64,000 bases of DNA, taken from contig CANMNN010000021.1 of NCBI GenBank assembly GCA_947499305.1, forward strand, positions 1 through 64,000, read 5' to 3'. Positions 1 to 9,890 of this stretch are shown piece by piece. The notes under the pieces are model-generated. The model made no database searches and was not told where the DNA came from. It was given only the letters and a program-made list of their open reading frames with translations. Position 1 is the stretch's first letter. Each line of letters starts with the position of its first letter. The position numbers and the translations under genes are program-made. This DNA is from an uncultured Arenicella sp. (lineage in GTDB: Bacteria; Pseudomonadota; Gammaproteobacteria; Arenicellales; Arenicellaceae).

Positions 1-160
1 ATTTTAGCGCATCAACAAAACCACGCGACTCTGGAACATCGCCAGCCATCGCCTTAACATCAGCAAGAGATATCTGACGCTTAGCATGAGCCACCTCTTG
101 TGCTTTGTGAGCCATAATTTTGTCCAGCACATCTGAACCGGTTGACATAACTTGATGCAT
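1..160 (-). CDS. trpC: Indole-3-glycerol phosphate synthase, N-terminal part (cut by window edge)
   Basis: This is the first ~53 codons of TrpC, which closes the indole ring in tryptophan synthesis (CdRP to indole-3-glycerol phosphate). Seen: the reading MHQVMSTGSDVLDKIMAHK, a KAQEVAHAK stretch and SRGFVDAL, which match the conserved N-terminal helix and first strand of the TIM-barrel family. An ATG at 160 has AAGGA nine bases upstream; an in-frame ATG at 148 is the alternative start. It lies 52 bp after trpD in the same direction, as expected for a trpEGDC operon. The rest of the gene lies outside the window. Confidence 0.85.
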   Translation of the reverse strand, partial: MHQVMSTGSDVLDKIMAHKAQEVAHAKRQISLADVKAMAGDVPESRGFVDALK

Positions 161-212
161 TGATACTTATCCTTTTACGTGGCTAAAAGTCAAATTGCGC
201 GATTGGCACAAT

Positions 213-1244
213 TTAAACGGCGTTTCGAGTAGCGTCTATATAAGCGCGTTTAGAGGCTAGAGCCTTACCTGAATCGATAGAGGCTTGCGCTGCGCTCACG
301 CCATCAGCTAAGGAACTGGCGAGCCCAGAAACGTAAATTCCTGCGCCCGCATTCAAAACAACAATGTCTCGCGCAGCGCCCTTTATGCCCTCTAATATGT
401 TGTCGATAACTGCTAAAGACTCACTTGGGTCAGAAACAATAATATCGTCAACTTTCGCGGTAGCTAAGCCATAGTCTTCGGGCCGAACCGAATAATTTTC
501 TACTTTGCCATCGCGCATTTCACTAATCTGTGTTGGTGCACAAATGCTGATTTCGTCCATGCCATCGTCAGAATGAACCACCAATGCGTGCTCACTGCCA
601 AGATGCGAAAGCACATTCGCCAAAGTGTCAGTAAGGTCTGGCGCAAATACACCAACAACTTGGCGTTTTACCTGCGCTGGGTTTGTAAGGGGGCCAAGCA
701 CGTTGAAAATAGTGCGCACCGCCATTTCCTTGCGGGCGCCTATGGCATAACGCATTGCGCTGTGGTGCATTGGTGCGAACATAAAACCAACGCCGGCGTT
801 TTCGATTACCTTAGCAACTTGCGCGGCCTCAAGGTTTAAATTGGCACCTGCCTGTTCGAGTAGATCGGCACTGCCAGATTTACTCGAGACAGAGCGATTG
901 CCATGCTTGGCGACATTACACCCGGCGCCGGCCGCAACAAATGACGCGGCAGTCGACACATTAAAAGTGCTGATGCCGTCTCCGCCAGTACCGACAATAT
1001 CAATTAAATTCGGCGCATCAACCACTACATGACTTGCCAATGACGCCATAACTTCAGCAGCCGCGGTGATCTCATCAACGGTTTCGCCCTTCATTCTTAA
1101 AGCGACCAGCAAACCACCAATTTGCGCATCAGTACATTCGCCGGTCATGATTTGCTGCATCACAGATTGCATGTCAGCACGGTCTAAATCACGGCCATCA
1201 ATAACGTGCGAGATTGCCTGTTGAATTTGCATACTGCGGCTCAT
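213..1244 (-). CDS. trpD: Anthranilate phosphoribosyltransferase
   Basis: TrpD joins anthranilate to PRPP in the second step of tryptophan synthesis. The 343-residue length is typical. Seen: the GTGGDG loop and the NVSTAASFV stretch near residues 86-103, the NVAKHGNRSVSSKSGSADLL signature near 110-129, and NVLGPLTNPA near 181-190; these form the PRPP and anthranilate sites in the family. It begins one base after the trpG stop, so the two are probably translationally coupled. There is no sign of fusion to trpG as found in enterobacteria. Confidence 0.97.
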   Translation of the reverse strand: MSRSMQIQQAISHVIDGRDLDRADMQSVMQQIMTGECTDAQIGGLLVALRMKGETVDEITAAAEVMASLASHVVVDAPNLIDIVGTGGDGISTFNVSTAASFVAAGAGCNVAKHGNRSVSSKSGSADLLEQAGANLNLEAAQVAKVIENAGVGFMFAPMHHSAMRYAIGARKEMAVRTIFNVLGPLTNPAQVKRQVVGVFAPDLTDTLANVLSHLGSEHALVVHSDDGMDEISICAPTQISEMRDGKVENYSVRPEDYGLATAKVDDIIVSDPSESLAVIDNILEGIKGAARDIVVLNAGAGIYVSGLASSLADGVSAAQASIDSGKALASKRAYIDATRNAV

Positions 1245-1245
1245 T

Positions 1246-1812
1246 TTAGTTCGACTCCAAGAAATTCTTTAGTAGGGCGTGACCATGCTCAGTAAGGATT
1301 GATTCAGGATGAAATTGCACACCTTCAATCGCCAAATCGCGATGTCGCACGCCCATTATTTCACCATCATCAGTCCATGCCGTGACCTCTAAGCAGTGCG
1401 GCAAGGTATCTTTATCTATAACCAACGAATGATATCGAGTGACTCTAAACGGGTTCGGTAGATCTCTAAACACGCCTTTTTTAGTGTGTCGTAATACCGA
1501 AGTCTTACCATGCATAATACTTTTGGCATGAACAATATCACCGCCAAAAGCTTGACCAATACTCTGGTGTCCCAGGCACACGCCCATCAAAGGCAGCTTG
1601 CCCTTAAAATGCTCAATAACCGATAAAGAAATACCAGCCTCATTAGGCGTGCAAGGACCAGGCGACAACATAATGCGATCAGGCTTCATGGCCTCAATCT
1701 CTTCTATGGTGATTTCGTCGTTACGAAAGGTATTAACCTCCTCGCCTAACTCGCCCAAGTACTGAACAAGGTTGTAGGTAAACGAATCGTAGTTATCTAT
1801 CATTACTAACAT
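1246..1812 (-). CDS. trpG: Anthranilate synthase glutaminase subunit (component II)
   Basis: TrpG is a class I glutamine amidotransferase that releases ammonia for TrpE. The 188-residue length is that of a free-standing TrpG. Seen: the N-terminal [17 protein letters not shown], the LSPGPCTP oxyanion segment near 49-56, the nucleophile Cys79 in [10 protein letters not shown], and the C-terminal His-Glu pair in [19 protein letters not shown] lies five bases before the ATG. The gene sits 11 bp after trpE and one base before trpD. The same subunit could also serve PabB, as in some bacteria, but the location makes tryptophan its main role. Confidence 0.96.
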   Translation of the reverse strand: MLVMIDNYDSFTYNLVQYLGELGEEVNTFRNDEITIEEIEAMKPDRIMLSPGPCTPNEAGISLSVIEHFKGKLPLMGVCLGHQSIGQAFGGDIVHAKSIMHGKTSVLRHTKKGVFRDLPNPFRVTRYHSLVIDKDTLPHCLEVTAWTDDGEIMGVRHRDLAIEGVQFHPESILTEHGHALLKNFLESN

Positions 1813-1823
1813 AACAACCTCCT

Positions 1824-3374
1824 CTATGATTGAGCCTTACTTAGCGCTGAGTTGTTTGAATCTGAACCCGAGCTCGAGAACCCCAAGCCAGTGCTCGCCA
1901 TTTCAATAGCCTTGACCATGGCGCGCGCCTTGTTCAGCGTTTCTTTCCATTCTAAATCGGCAACCGAATCGGCAACGATTCCCGCACCTGCCTGTACATT
2001 AACGACACCATCTTTAATTACTGCGGTTCGAATCGCAATCGCGGTATCCATATTGCCATTCCAGCCTAAGTAACCTACTGCTCCTGAATAGATACCACGT
2101 TTGATCGGTTCTATCTCATGAATGATTTCCATTGCTCGAATCTTCGGGGCGCCACTCACTGTGCCAGCAGGAAAGGTTGCTTTAAGCACATCGATGGCAT
2201 CAACATCGGGCTTCACTGAGCCATCTACATTTGAAACTATGTGCATCACGTGTGAGTAACGCTCAACAATCATTTGCTCAGTCAGGTCTACCGAGCCCGT
2301 CTTAGCAATGCGCCCAACATCATTTCGCCCAAGATCGATAAGCATTAAGTGTTCGGCGAGTTCTTTGTCGTCGTTTAGAAGCTCTTGTTCTAATTCGATA
2401 TCGCGCTCGGGCGTTTTGCCACGCTTGCGAGTGCCTGCAATTGGGCGCACGGTTACGGTATCGTCTTCTAAACGCACCAAAATCTCGGGTGAGGAGCCAA
2501 CTATTTCAAAATCACCCATGTCTAAAAAATACATATACGGTGAAGGGTTAATTGTTCTCAACGCTCGGTATAAATCAATCGGGCGACCACTATATTTTGT
2601 CGATAAGCGCTGCGAAAGCACCACCTGCATGATGTCCCCTTCGCGAATATACTCACGGCAGCGCTCTACCGAGGCTTTGAAATCAGACTCTGAAAAATGT
2701 AAGTCGTAATCTCCTTCTGCAACAATCGCGTCACTTTTTGCTAAGACTGGTGCTGCGAAGCTTGAGGCCAAACCAGTAACGCAATTATCGAGATGTTCTT
2801 GAGCTTTTTGATAGGCTTTGCCGTCATTTAGATCGGCGAGAGTCACCATGAAAATGCGCCCCGAAAGATTATCAAACACCAAAACATCTTTCGACACCAT
2901 CAACATTACATCAGGAGAACCGATGCTATCTGGCTTATTTTCGAAAGCTAATCTCGGCTCAATATAGCCAACGATTTCATAACCAAAATAGCCGACCAAG
3001 CCACCAACCATTTCTGGCAAACCGTCATAGTGCGCAACTTTATATTGAGCTTGAAGCTCTCGCACTTTTTCTAGAGGTTGCTCAACCTCGACAGTTTCGA
3101 TGACCTCGCCATCTTGCTCAACAGTCATCTGCTTGCCGAAGAAACGATAAACCCGATTACACGGCAGGCCAATAATTGAGTATCGCCCCCATTTATCGCC
3201 CCCCTGGACAGACTCAAACAAATAAGTATAAGGCTGAGCAGCTAACTTTAGATAAGTGCTGACCGGCGTATCAAGGTCAGCAAGAGTTTCGCGCACAACA
3301 GGAACATGACTAAATCCTTGTTGTTTTAGTTCGCTTGCAAATTGGGAAAATTCAGACTGATTTGAAAAAGGCAT
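1824..3374 (-). CDS. trpE: Anthranilate synthase component I
   Basis: TrpE converts chorismate plus ammonia (from TrpG) to anthranilate. The 516-residue length is usual. Seen: an N-terminal half with TPVSTYLKL (residues ~36-44), which in the family contributes to tryptophan feedback binding, and a C-terminal chorismate-binding half with [55 protein letters not shown] and [17 protein letters not shown]. It is the first gene of the trpEGDC run. Its Shine-Dalgarno is weak. The last ~20 residues (Ser/Asn-rich) are a non-conserved tail. Confidence 0.97.
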   Translation of the reverse strand: MPFSNQSEFSQFASELKQQGFSHVPVVRETLADLDTPVSTYLKLAAQPYTYLFESVQGGDKWGRYSIIGLPCNRVYRFFGKQMTVEQDGEVIETVEVEQPLEKVRELQAQYKVAHYDGLPEMVGGLVGYFGYEIVGYIEPRLAFENKPDSIGSPDVMLMVSKDVLVFDNLSGRIFMVTLADLNDGKAYQKAQEHLDNCVTGLASSFAAPVLAKSDAIVAEGDYDLHFSESDFKASVERCREYIREGDIMQVVLSQRLSTKYSGRPIDLYRALRTINPSPYMYFLDMGDFEIVGSSPEILVRLEDDTVTVRPIAGTRKRGKTPERDIELEQELLNDDKELAEHLMLIDLGRNDVGRIAKTGSVDLTEQMIVERYSHVMHIVSNVDGSVKPDVDAIDVLKATFPAGTVSGAPKIRAMEIIHEIEPIKRGIYSGAVGYLGWNGNMDTAIAIRTAVIKDGVVNVQAGAGIVADSVADLEWKETLNKARAMVKAIEMASTGLGFSSSGSDSNNSALSKAQS

Positions 3375-3421
3375 GGCAATAATTACTCTATTAAATCGCA
3401 GCCGTTCATTACAAAGGCTGA

Positions 3422-3463
3422 CTCACTATACAAATATGGTGTGCGTGATGCTCTCATAGTGAG
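3422..3463 (-). promoter_or_regulatory. Inverted repeat upstream of trpE, possible operator
   Basis: CTCACTAT at 3422-3429 is repeated in inverted form as ATAGTGAG at 3456-3463. The pair is centred about 70 bp before the trpE start. A TATAGT hexamer inside it, read on the minus strand, could be a -10 box, but I see no convincing -35. It does not match the TrpR operator of enterobacteria. The regulatory role is inferred from position only. Confidence 0.3.
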
Positions 3464-3535
3464 GCACCATCGATGAATGCTAGACTCGCCAGCTACGCCA
3501 ACTTAATTTTGCTATTTGTATAAGGTAATTTTGCA

Positions 3536-3599
3536 TAATAAAAACGGGGTTGGACCTCGTGAGCCAATGATTACGCGAGGACGCTGTCAGGTCAAGCCC
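3536..3599 (-). terminator. Probable intrinsic terminator (or attenuator) between rpe and trpE
   Basis: Read on the minus strand, GGGCTTGACCT (3599-3589) can pair with AGGTCCAACCCC (3557-3546), with one mismatch and one bulge. The stem is followed directly by GTTTTTATT. It lies just after the rpe stop and ~170 bp before trpE, so it most likely ends rpe transcription. Attenuation of trp is possible, but no tryptophan-rich leader peptide was recognised. Confidence 0.45.
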
Positions 3600-3638
3600 T
3601 AATCGAGCCTGCATCTTATTTAGTGGGCCTTATCGAGC

Positions 3639-4319
3639 TTACCCACCGGTCGCAGCAGCCATTTCAGCACGCATTTCACTGATAACCTGCGCATAATCGT
3701 CATGGTTAAAGATCGCCGAGCCTGCGACAAATGTGTCGGCCCCTAGCGCGGCCAGCTCACCGATGTTATCAGCTTTAACGCCACCATCGATTTCAAGACG
3801 AATATCTCGACCGCTCGCATCAATGATTTTTCGAGCCTCAACTATTTTATCTTTGATATACGGAATAAATGATTGCCCGCCAAAACCGGGGTTAACTGAC
3901 ATCAATAAAATCATGTCGACTTTATCGATAGCCCACTCCAATACAGATAATGGAGTTGCCGGATTAAACACCAAGCCCGCTTCGCAGCCTTCAGCCTTAA
4001 TCAATTGCAAGCTTCGATCAACGTGTTTACTCGCTTCTGGGTGAAAAGTAATAGTTGTGGCGCCAGCTTGGGCAAAATCCGGAATAATTCTGTCGACCGG
4101 CTCAACCATTAAATGCACGTCAATCGGCGCGATGACACCATGATCACGCAAGGCTTTGCAAACCATTGGGCCGATTGTGAGGTTCGGAACATAGTGATTA
4201 TCCATCACATCGAAATGAACCCAGTCGGCGCCAGCCGCAAGAACATTGTCAACCTCTTCACCCAACTTGGCAAAATTGGCAGATAAAATAGACGGGGCGA
4301 TGATGAAATCGTTGCTCAT
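3639..4319 (-). CDS. rpe: Ribulose-phosphate 3-epimerase
   Basis: Rpe interconverts ribulose 5-phosphate and xylulose 5-phosphate in the pentose phosphate pathway. The 226-residue length is normal. Seen: [14 protein letters not shown] near 9-22, [17 protein letters not shown] near 34-50 (metal-binding His/Asp), DVHLMVEPV near 67-75, [14 protein letters not shown] near 141-154 and [11 protein letters not shown] near 175-185. It is upstream of trpE in the same direction, a common gammaproteobacterial arrangement, but a probable terminator separates the two. Confidence 0.97.
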   Translation of the reverse strand: MSNDFIIAPSILSANFAKLGEEVDNVLAAGADWVHFDVMDNHYVPNLTIGPMVCKALRDHGVIAPIDVHLMVEPVDRIIPDFAQAGATTITFHPEASKHVDRSLQLIKAEGCEAGLVFNPATPLSVLEWAIDKVDMILLMSVNPGFGGQSFIPYIKDKIVEARKIIDASGRDIRLEIDGGVKADNIGELAALGADTFVAGSAIFNHDDYAQVISEMRAEMAAATGG

Positions 4320-4497
4320 AGGACTAGCCGCTTGGGTTTGAAAATCAGAGTTGTAACTCTGTCAGAGTACTTGTCGAACCTAGGATTATAGTCAAACTCA
4401 AATCAATCTCCACCGCAAAGCGGCTCAATCAGATTAATAAGAGCAATACACCCGATGAATTAGGGCGAACTATTTCGAAATGAAAGACCTGGGCGAA

Positions 4498-5859
4498 TTA
4501 TTGTAATAATAAGAACATAGAGCCATTGCCACGCACAATATTAAGCATCAAAACTTCTTTGCCATCAATTGCCTCACGCAGCGAGTCAATGTCACTAACC
4601 GATTTGCGGTTCGCTGAAACAATAACATCGTTAGCTCGAACACCATGCTCCCAGGCAACACTGCCACGTTTCACCTGACTAACAAGTACTCCGGTCTCTG
4701 CATTGGTACTCACTTGTCTCGCATCGCCCTCCTTGAATACCGCTCCTTCGAGTTGATGATGGATCATAGTGCCAGTCTTAGACATTCGAGTCGAAGACTC
4801 CAACACTGGACTAAGCCGAACCTGACCTTGCTCGCGGGCGACGGTCAAACTCAGACTATCACCGGCAAACTGCTTACCTATAATGGCGCGCAAATCATTA
4901 CCACGTGAGATCTGCTGACCGCCAACTTCTAGAATCACATCACCAACTTCCATGCCGGCTTGATCGGCTGAAGATCCTTCTATCACTTTACTAATCACTG
5001 CTCCACCAGCTTGGCGTATATTAAATGCACGCGCTAAGTCAGGCGTTAAATCTTGAACCTGTATCGCCAAAAAACCTCGCTGGGGCGAGCCATATTTCAC
5101 AACCTGGTCCTTAACTTTAAGTGCCATATTAGCCGGAGTTGAGAATCCAATACGTAAATTGCCGGCTGTTTGTGCTGATTTAGCGATATTGAAGCCCACC
5201 ATTTCACCGCGTAAATTCACTAACACACCGGGGCCTGACGCCGCGTCGCTACGAATAAAGCTTTGATGTGCCTGCAAGCTAGTATCTCTCGCCAAGGCGC
5301 TAACTACCCCAGTTACTAAGGTATTTTCCTGGCCAAGCGGGTCACCGATAGAAACTACGAAATCGCCGACTCGAAGAGAATTGGAGTCTGCAATACCGAT
5401 CGCAGTTAAGCCGATTTCGTCAATTTTGATAATCGCCACATCGGAAGTTGGATCGGTACCTAGCACTCGACCATCAATCTCCCGACCGTCGTTTAAGGTA
5501 ACCTTTACAGTACCACTGCCTCGAACCGAGTGTTCGTTCGTTAGAATCAACCCTTCAAGACCATCAACAACAACACCTGTGGCGAACACTTCACGCTGAC
5601 GGTTAGACGCCGCGCGGCGTTGATCGAAAAAACGCCGAAAAAACGGATCATCAAAAGGATCGCGACGCGCTTGCAATGGTGCCGTAACGGATACTCTCAC
5701 CAAGGAACTTTGAACGCGCTCAACAATCGGCGCTAGCGAGGGCAATGCCTGCCCCTCTACTGCCACAGGTAAACTCGCGTTCGCGATTTGTGGCCACAAA
5801 CCAAGCGAAAATAGGCCCGACATCACACTTAACAACAGCGCAGACATCGTCAATTTCAT
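4498..5859 (-). CDS. Deg/HtrA-family PDZ protease homologue with altered active-site loop
   Basis: This is a periplasmic Deg-type protein of 453 residues: signal peptide or anchor (~1-30), trypsin-like domain (~45-245) and two PDZ domains (~265-350 and ~370-450). His110 (LTNEHSV) and Asp140 (TDPTSDVAIIK) of the triad are present. The usual GNSGG serine loop is not: the segment reads DAASGPGVLVN (around 5227-5244), about four residues shorter than DegP/DegQ. Ser208 may align with the nucleophile, but its oxyanion context is lost, so activity is doubtful. I start at ATG 5859 because the signal sequence begins there; the longer frame to 6084 would run into the upstream nucleotidase gene. Whether it is a chaperone-only Deg or a decaying gene is open; the frame is otherwise intact. 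Confidence 0.85.
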   Translation of the reverse strand: MKLTMSALLLSVMSGLFSLGLWPQIANASLPVAVEGQALPSLAPIVERVQSSLVRVSVTAPLQARRDPFDDPFFRRFFDQRRAASNRQREVFATGVVVDGLEGLILTNEHSVRGSGTVKVTLNDGREIDGRVLGTDPTSDVAIIKIDEIGLTAIGIADSNSLRVGDFVVSIGDPLGQENTLVTGVVSALARDTSLQAHQSFIRSDAASGPGVLVNLRGEMVGFNIAKSAQTAGNLRIGFSTPANMALKVKDQVVKYGSPQRGFLAIQVQDLTPDLARAFNIRQAGGAVISKVIEGSSADQAGMEVGDVILEVGGQQISRGNDLRAIIGKQFAGDSLSLTVAREQGQVRLSPVLESSTRMSKTGTMIHHQLEGAVFKEGDARQVSTNAETGVLVSQVKRGSVAWEHGVRANDVIVSANRKSVSDIDSLREAIDGKEVLMLNIVRGNGSMFLLLQ

Positions 5860-5947
5860 AACGTTTAAAGCTGTATTCAAATCTCTAACTCTCTTTTTTT
5901 TACGTACCGAGCCCACGCTGTATCGCGTTTTAGCTAGATCGTAACTC

Positions 5948-6850
5948 TCATTTACTATTTTTGACACCATGCGGAACATGTCCTGTAGGAACATGCTTTC
6001 GCGCAGAATCACAATGACCCTGTTGGTCATCAAAAAATATGTCGGCGCCAAAGGTCCGCAAAAACTCGCCTTTTGGCAAACCACCTAAAAACACTGCTTC
6101 GTCAATTCGAATATCCCAAGCTCGCAAGGTGCGAATCACGCGCTCGTGCGCGGGTGCGGAGCGCGCAGTAATAATGGCCGTTCTTATAGGCGATTCACCG
6201 GCCGGAAACTCAGACTGAATGCGGTGTAAGGCCGATAACATGTTGCGAAATGGCCCGCCCGGCAAGGGTTTCTTAGCTGCTTTCACCTCGTGTTTTGCGA
6301 ATTCAATCAAACCTTTTTGCTGATACACCAACTCAGCCTCGTCCGAAAACACCACCGCATCTCCGTCAAAAGCGATACTCAACTTGCCCTTACTTGCCGC
6401 CGAACTTTTAGTGTTTGAGGGCAGCATCGTCGCCGCTGCAAAACCAGAACCTAAAGTGTTAGCGACATCTTCAGGATCAGTCGATAAAAACACGTCTGCA
6501 CCAAAGGGCTCCACATATTTAAACGGACTACTCCCGTTGGTAAAGGCGGCCCGCGTAATCGGCAAACCATGATCTTGAATCGAATTAAACACTCTCAAGC
6601 TAGTATCAGCGCTATTGCGTGATAGCAAAATAACCTCAACTCGTTCTCGAGCCTCACCCAACGTGTTTAGGTTTAGTAGTTTCTGAACAAGCGGAAATGC
6701 CGTGCCCGGCTTAAGAATTTGATTCTCACGCTCTAGCTGATACCGGCAATAGGCTTCGACACCTTCTTTCTCATAAATGCGGTGGCTTTCTTCTAAATCA
6801 AAAAGCGCGCGTGACGAGATTGCCACGACCATTTTCTGCTTGTCACTCAT
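5948..6850 (-). CDS. Cytosolic 5'-nucleotidase (NT5C1-like family)
   Basis: The 300-residue protein resembles the 5'-nucleotidase family related to mammalian NT5C1A/B, which dephosphorylates nucleoside monophosphates. Seen: VVAISSRALFDLE at the start, VEVILLSRNSADTSLRVFNS in the middle, the aspartate motif IAFDGDAVVFSDE, a Gly/Pro loop PLPGGPFRN, and C-terminal FLGGLPKGEFL plus DIFFDDQ, typical of this HAD-like family. It has no signal peptide. It lies 88 bp before the Deg homologue in the same direction. The exact substrate cannot be told. Confidence 0.85.
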   Translation of the reverse strand: MSDKQKMVVAISSRALFDLEESHRIYEKEGVEAYCRYQLERENQILKPGTAFPLVQKLLNLNTLGEARERVEVILLSRNSADTSLRVFNSIQDHGLPITRAAFTNGSSPFKYVEPFGADVFLSTDPEDVANTLGSGFAAATMLPSNTKSSAASKGKLSIAFDGDAVVFSDEAELVYQQKGLIEFAKHEVKAAKKPLPGGPFRNMLSALHRIQSEFPAGESPIRTAIITARSAPAHERVIRTLRAWDIRIDEAVFLGGLPKGEFLRTFGADIFFDDQQGHCDSARKHVPTGHVPHGVKNSK

Positions 6851-7044
6851 GAACCTATTTTAAAACCCAATTTAATTGAAAAAATTAGCAAACAACAACT
6901 GATTGAACAATTGGCTTAACAACATCGGGGGCGCATTCAGCTTTCATTAGCGCAGTTTAGCAATAATCGCTGAGACCACGAAAAAGCTAACAAACTATTT
7001 AGTTTATGGTTAGCTTTAATCGACGAAGAGACCGTATACGCCAT

Positions 7045-7590
7045 TTATTGAAACGTGTTTTCGGGATGATAAGCGTGTTGAGTTTTGCAAAACTCGATCA
7101 CGTTCGCCTGATCTTCTTCAAAAGTGGCCATTGCAGACCTCGCAGGCATAATGGTGAAAGTCTTATCTTTAAAGTTCGGACCAGCCAAAACAATCGGCAC
7201 GTTTGCTTTTTTAGAAAGGTGATAATAACCACTTTTGAGGGTCGACTGGTAGGCACGCGTACCCTCTGGAGTTATCAGCAATCTGAGTTGCTCCGCTGCA
7301 TCTAATTTCTCAGCAATAGAATCAACAAAATTAGTGCGCTTTCTCCGATTCACCGGCAATACGCCCAAGAAGGCGCATACATAGTTGATCGGCCATATAA
7401 AAAAAACGTCTTTAGCAAAAATTTTCACATTTAGGTCGAGCGCTTGAATCGCCAACCAACCATAGACAAAATCCCAATTACTGGTGTGCGGCACGCCTAC
7501 AAAAATATACTTTTTATTAACAGGGGGGTCGCCGATCATGCGCCATCCGAGCAGCTTAAACATAATGTAATGGCAAATTCTTTGTTTCAA
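7045..7590 (-). CDS. PlsC-like lysophospholipid/1-acylglycerol-phosphate acyltransferase
   Basis: This is a short (181-residue) acyltransferase of the LPLAT family. Seen: the catalytic HX4D box as HTSNWD at residues 35-40, and a third-block TPEGTRA near 107-113 that in the family binds the phosphate of the acceptor. Family members transfer acyl groups to lysophospholipids or similar acceptors at the membrane. The hydrophobic stretch VFFIWPINYVCAFLGVLPV could be membrane-dipping. The acceptor is unknown. The short length fits the subgroup of stand-alone small acyltransferases. Confidence 0.85.
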   Translation of the reverse strand: MKQRICHYIMFKLLGWRMIGDPPVNKKYIFVGVPHTSNWDFVYGWLAIQALDLNVKIFAKDVFFIWPINYVCAFLGVLPVNRRKRTNFVDSIAEKLDAAEQLRLLITPEGTRAYQSTLKSGYYHLSKKANVPIVLAGPNFKDKTFTIMPARSAMATFEEDQANVIEFCKTQHAYHPENTFQ

Positions 7591-7744
7591 ACAGAGTCCC
7601 CCTCGCGCACTGTTAGAGCGCTGCTTTGGCGCCCCTATGATGCTCTAATGAATCACATAATAAAACAAATCTATAGATCTCGCCGAAATATTGACATTAT
7701 CGCCATCACGTTCAGGGGACGATGAGCGGCAACTTCAGGAATAT

Positions 7745-8839
7745 TTAAAACAAACCAAGTTGCGGGTTCTCACTAACACTCTGAGGCTTAGCCGCTTTAT
7801 CTTGTTCGTTGACCGATTGCAAACTCGCTAAAGTAATCCCGATTAAACGAATAGGTCGCGAACCTACCTCAGTTTTTCTTAATAACTCGGGCAATGCGCC
7901 ACTTATTTGCTCCTTCGACACCAGCCCTATGTTGTGGGTTTTGCTGCGCGTATTCAAAGTGAAATCGGAGTATTTAACCTTTAACGTTACCGTTTTAGCC
8001 ATCAATTGTTTGGATTCTAGAATCGTTTCTATTCGCTCTGCAATACCCAATAAGGTTTGCCAAATTTCAGCTTTATCGAGCAAATTCGATGAAAAAGTGG
8101 TTTCCTTTCCTATCGACTTTCTTATCCGATGAGGTCGGACTGGACGCTCGTCAATGCCTCGCGCAACTCTATAATAGTAAGCGCCCGATTGCCCAAACTC
8201 AGTTTGCAGCTCAACTTCGCTCCACCGTTTGAGATCGGCGCCAGTATAGATACCAAGCTTGTGCATCTTTTTCTCAGTAACTTTGCCAACACCAAAAAAC
8301 TTCCGAATGTCGAGCTGTTCGATAAAACCTTCCGCGGCCTCTGGGCGAATCACATACAAACCGTTGGGTTTATCCATGTCCGAAGCAATTTTGGCTAAGA
8401 ACTTGTTAAACGACACGCCGGCAGAGGCGGTGAGGTTAACGTCATCTTTAATCTGCTGTTTAATTCGCAATGCGACTTCAGTCGCTGAACCAAGTTCAGC
8501 CGCACGCTTGGTAACGTCTAAGTAAGCTTCATCCAGCGACAGGGGCTCGATGAGATCGGTAAAACGTTTAAAAACGTTATGAATACCGGCTGATGCCTCG
8601 CGATAGGCATCAAAACGATGTGGCACAAAGATAGCGTCTTTGCACAGCTTTGCGGCCTGAGCACAAGGCATCGCCGAGTGAACACCAAATTTTCTGGCCT
8701 CATAACTACAGGCGGCGACCACACCACGACTTTCTGGCTTACCGCCGACAATAACGGGCAAGCCACGCAATTCTGGAAAATCGCGTTGCTCGACTGACGC
8801 AAAGAAGGCGTCCATATCGATGTGCAGTATTTTTCTCAT
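7745..8839 (-). CDS. dinB: DNA polymerase IV (Y family)
   Basis: Pol IV is an error-prone translesion polymerase. Seen: the first catalytic motif HIDMDAFFASVEQ at residues ~6-18, the Y-family YEARKFGVHSAMP near 47-59, the catalytic SLDEAYLDVT near 101-110, a helix-hairpin-helix thumb segment (FFGVGKVTEKKMHKLGI) and a C-terminal little-finger domain. It ends in PQLGLF, a good beta-clamp binding motif (QLxLF). The ATG at 8839 is chosen; a TTG three bases earlier is less likely. It lies 28 bp after ung, making a DNA-damage gene pair. Confidence 0.97.
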   Translation of the reverse strand: MRKILHIDMDAFFASVEQRDFPELRGLPVIVGGKPESRGVVAACSYEARKFGVHSAMPCAQAAKLCKDAIFVPHRFDAYREASAGIHNVFKRFTDLIEPLSLDEAYLDVTKRAAELGSATEVALRIKQQIKDDVNLTASAGVSFNKFLAKIASDMDKPNGLYVIRPEAAEGFIEQLDIRKFFGVGKVTEKKMHKLGIYTGADLKRWSEVELQTEFGQSGAYYYRVARGIDERPVRPHRIRKSIGKETTFSSNLLDKAEIWQTLLGIAERIETILESKQLMAKTVTLKVKYSDFTLNTRSKTHNIGLVSKEQISGALPELLRKTEVGSRPIRLIGITLASLQSVNEQDKAAKPQSVSENPQLGLF

Positions 8840-8867
8840 CAAAGATTGCGCCTACCAATGTTCTTAA

Positions 8868-9551
8868 CTAGCTAATCTGCCAGTCGATCGGCTGACCTCC
8901 ATTAGCGCGTAAGTATTCATTCGTTTTCGAAAAATGGCCACACCCTAAAAAACCTCGATGCGCTGATAAAGGCGATGGGTGCGGGGCCTTTAACACTAAG
9001 TGTTTATTGGAATCGATCGGCGCGCCTTTCTTCTGCGCGTAGGCTCCCCAGAGTAAAAACACTACGTTCGAGCACTCTGAATTGACAAGTTCAATGACTT
9101 TGTCAGTGAATCGCTCCCACCCCTTACCCTGATGACTCCCAGCATTCGCCTGCTCAACACTCAGCACCGCATTTAACAGCAGAACGCCTTGATCTGCCCA
9201 CGCCTGCAAATGCCCATTTGATGGAACTGTACACGCTAAATCAGCTTCAAGCTCTTTGTAAATATTACGCAACGATGGCGGCACTTTGACGCCGGGCATC
9301 ACACTAAAGCTTAAACCGTGCGCTTGATTCGGCCCGTGATAAGGATCCTGACCCAAAATAACAACACGAACCGAACTTAAGGGTGTCGTGTTTAGCGCGG
9401 CAAACAGATGCTCAGATTCTGGGTAAATCACTTTCCCTTGGCTTTTCTGAGCATCTAAGTAATTGGACAAATTTTGCATATACTCTTCCCGAAACTCATC
9501 GCCTAAATGAGCAAACCATTCAGGATGCAGTTTAATCATATTCGCGTTCAT
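8868..9551 (-). CDS. ung: Uracil-DNA glycosylase
   Basis: Ung removes uracil from DNA. Seen: the catalytic water-activating motif [18 protein letters not shown], the [10 protein letters not shown] strand, [13 protein letters not shown] and the C-terminal [18 protein letters not shown] leucine-loop signature. I start at ATG 9551, giving 227 residues, close to the family norm. The frame is open to 9647, but the extra N-terminus is hydrophobic and unlike the family; an ATG at 9539 is also possible. It is upstream of dinB in the same orientation. Confidence 0.95.
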   Translation of the reverse strand: MNANMIKLHPEWFAHLGDEFREEYMQNLSNYLDAQKSQGKVIYPESEHLFAALNTTPLSSVRVVILGQDPYHGPNQAHGLSFSVMPGVKVPPSLRNIYKELEADLACTVPSNGHLQAWADQGVLLLNAVLSVEQANAGSHQGKGWERFTDKVIELVNSECSNVVFLLWGAYAQKKGAPIDSNKHLVLKAPHPSPLSAHRGFLGCGHFSKTNEYLRANGGQPIDWQIS

Positions 9552-9890
9552 ATTGCCCCGAAAATCAAAGAATAAATCTTTTAAATCTGCCAAAGTTATG
9601 GCAATCAGATTAAGAAAAAGTAACTGGAATTGGAATTGCTCGGCCATTAAAAAAACAAAAATCAGGTCGGCATTGCATAGTTTAACGTACTTCGAGGCTA
9701 ATCAAACCAAGGACTCAATTCTAAACAATTGTTCACTAACGTGAAGTTGCGGTTACCGAAGAGTAAACCTTATTGTGAAGTCTTGACGCTTGCATAGACT
9801 TAGCTTCATTGGAGTTGATCAAACCCTACATAACTATGGTCACGCCAATCAGAACCCTACAACCTAACTACCCTTATCGAGGAACACATT

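Noticed and set aside
5860-6084. N-terminal extension of the Deg homologue
   Set aside because: It would overlap the nucleotidase gene by over 130 bases and hide the signal peptide that begins at 5859.
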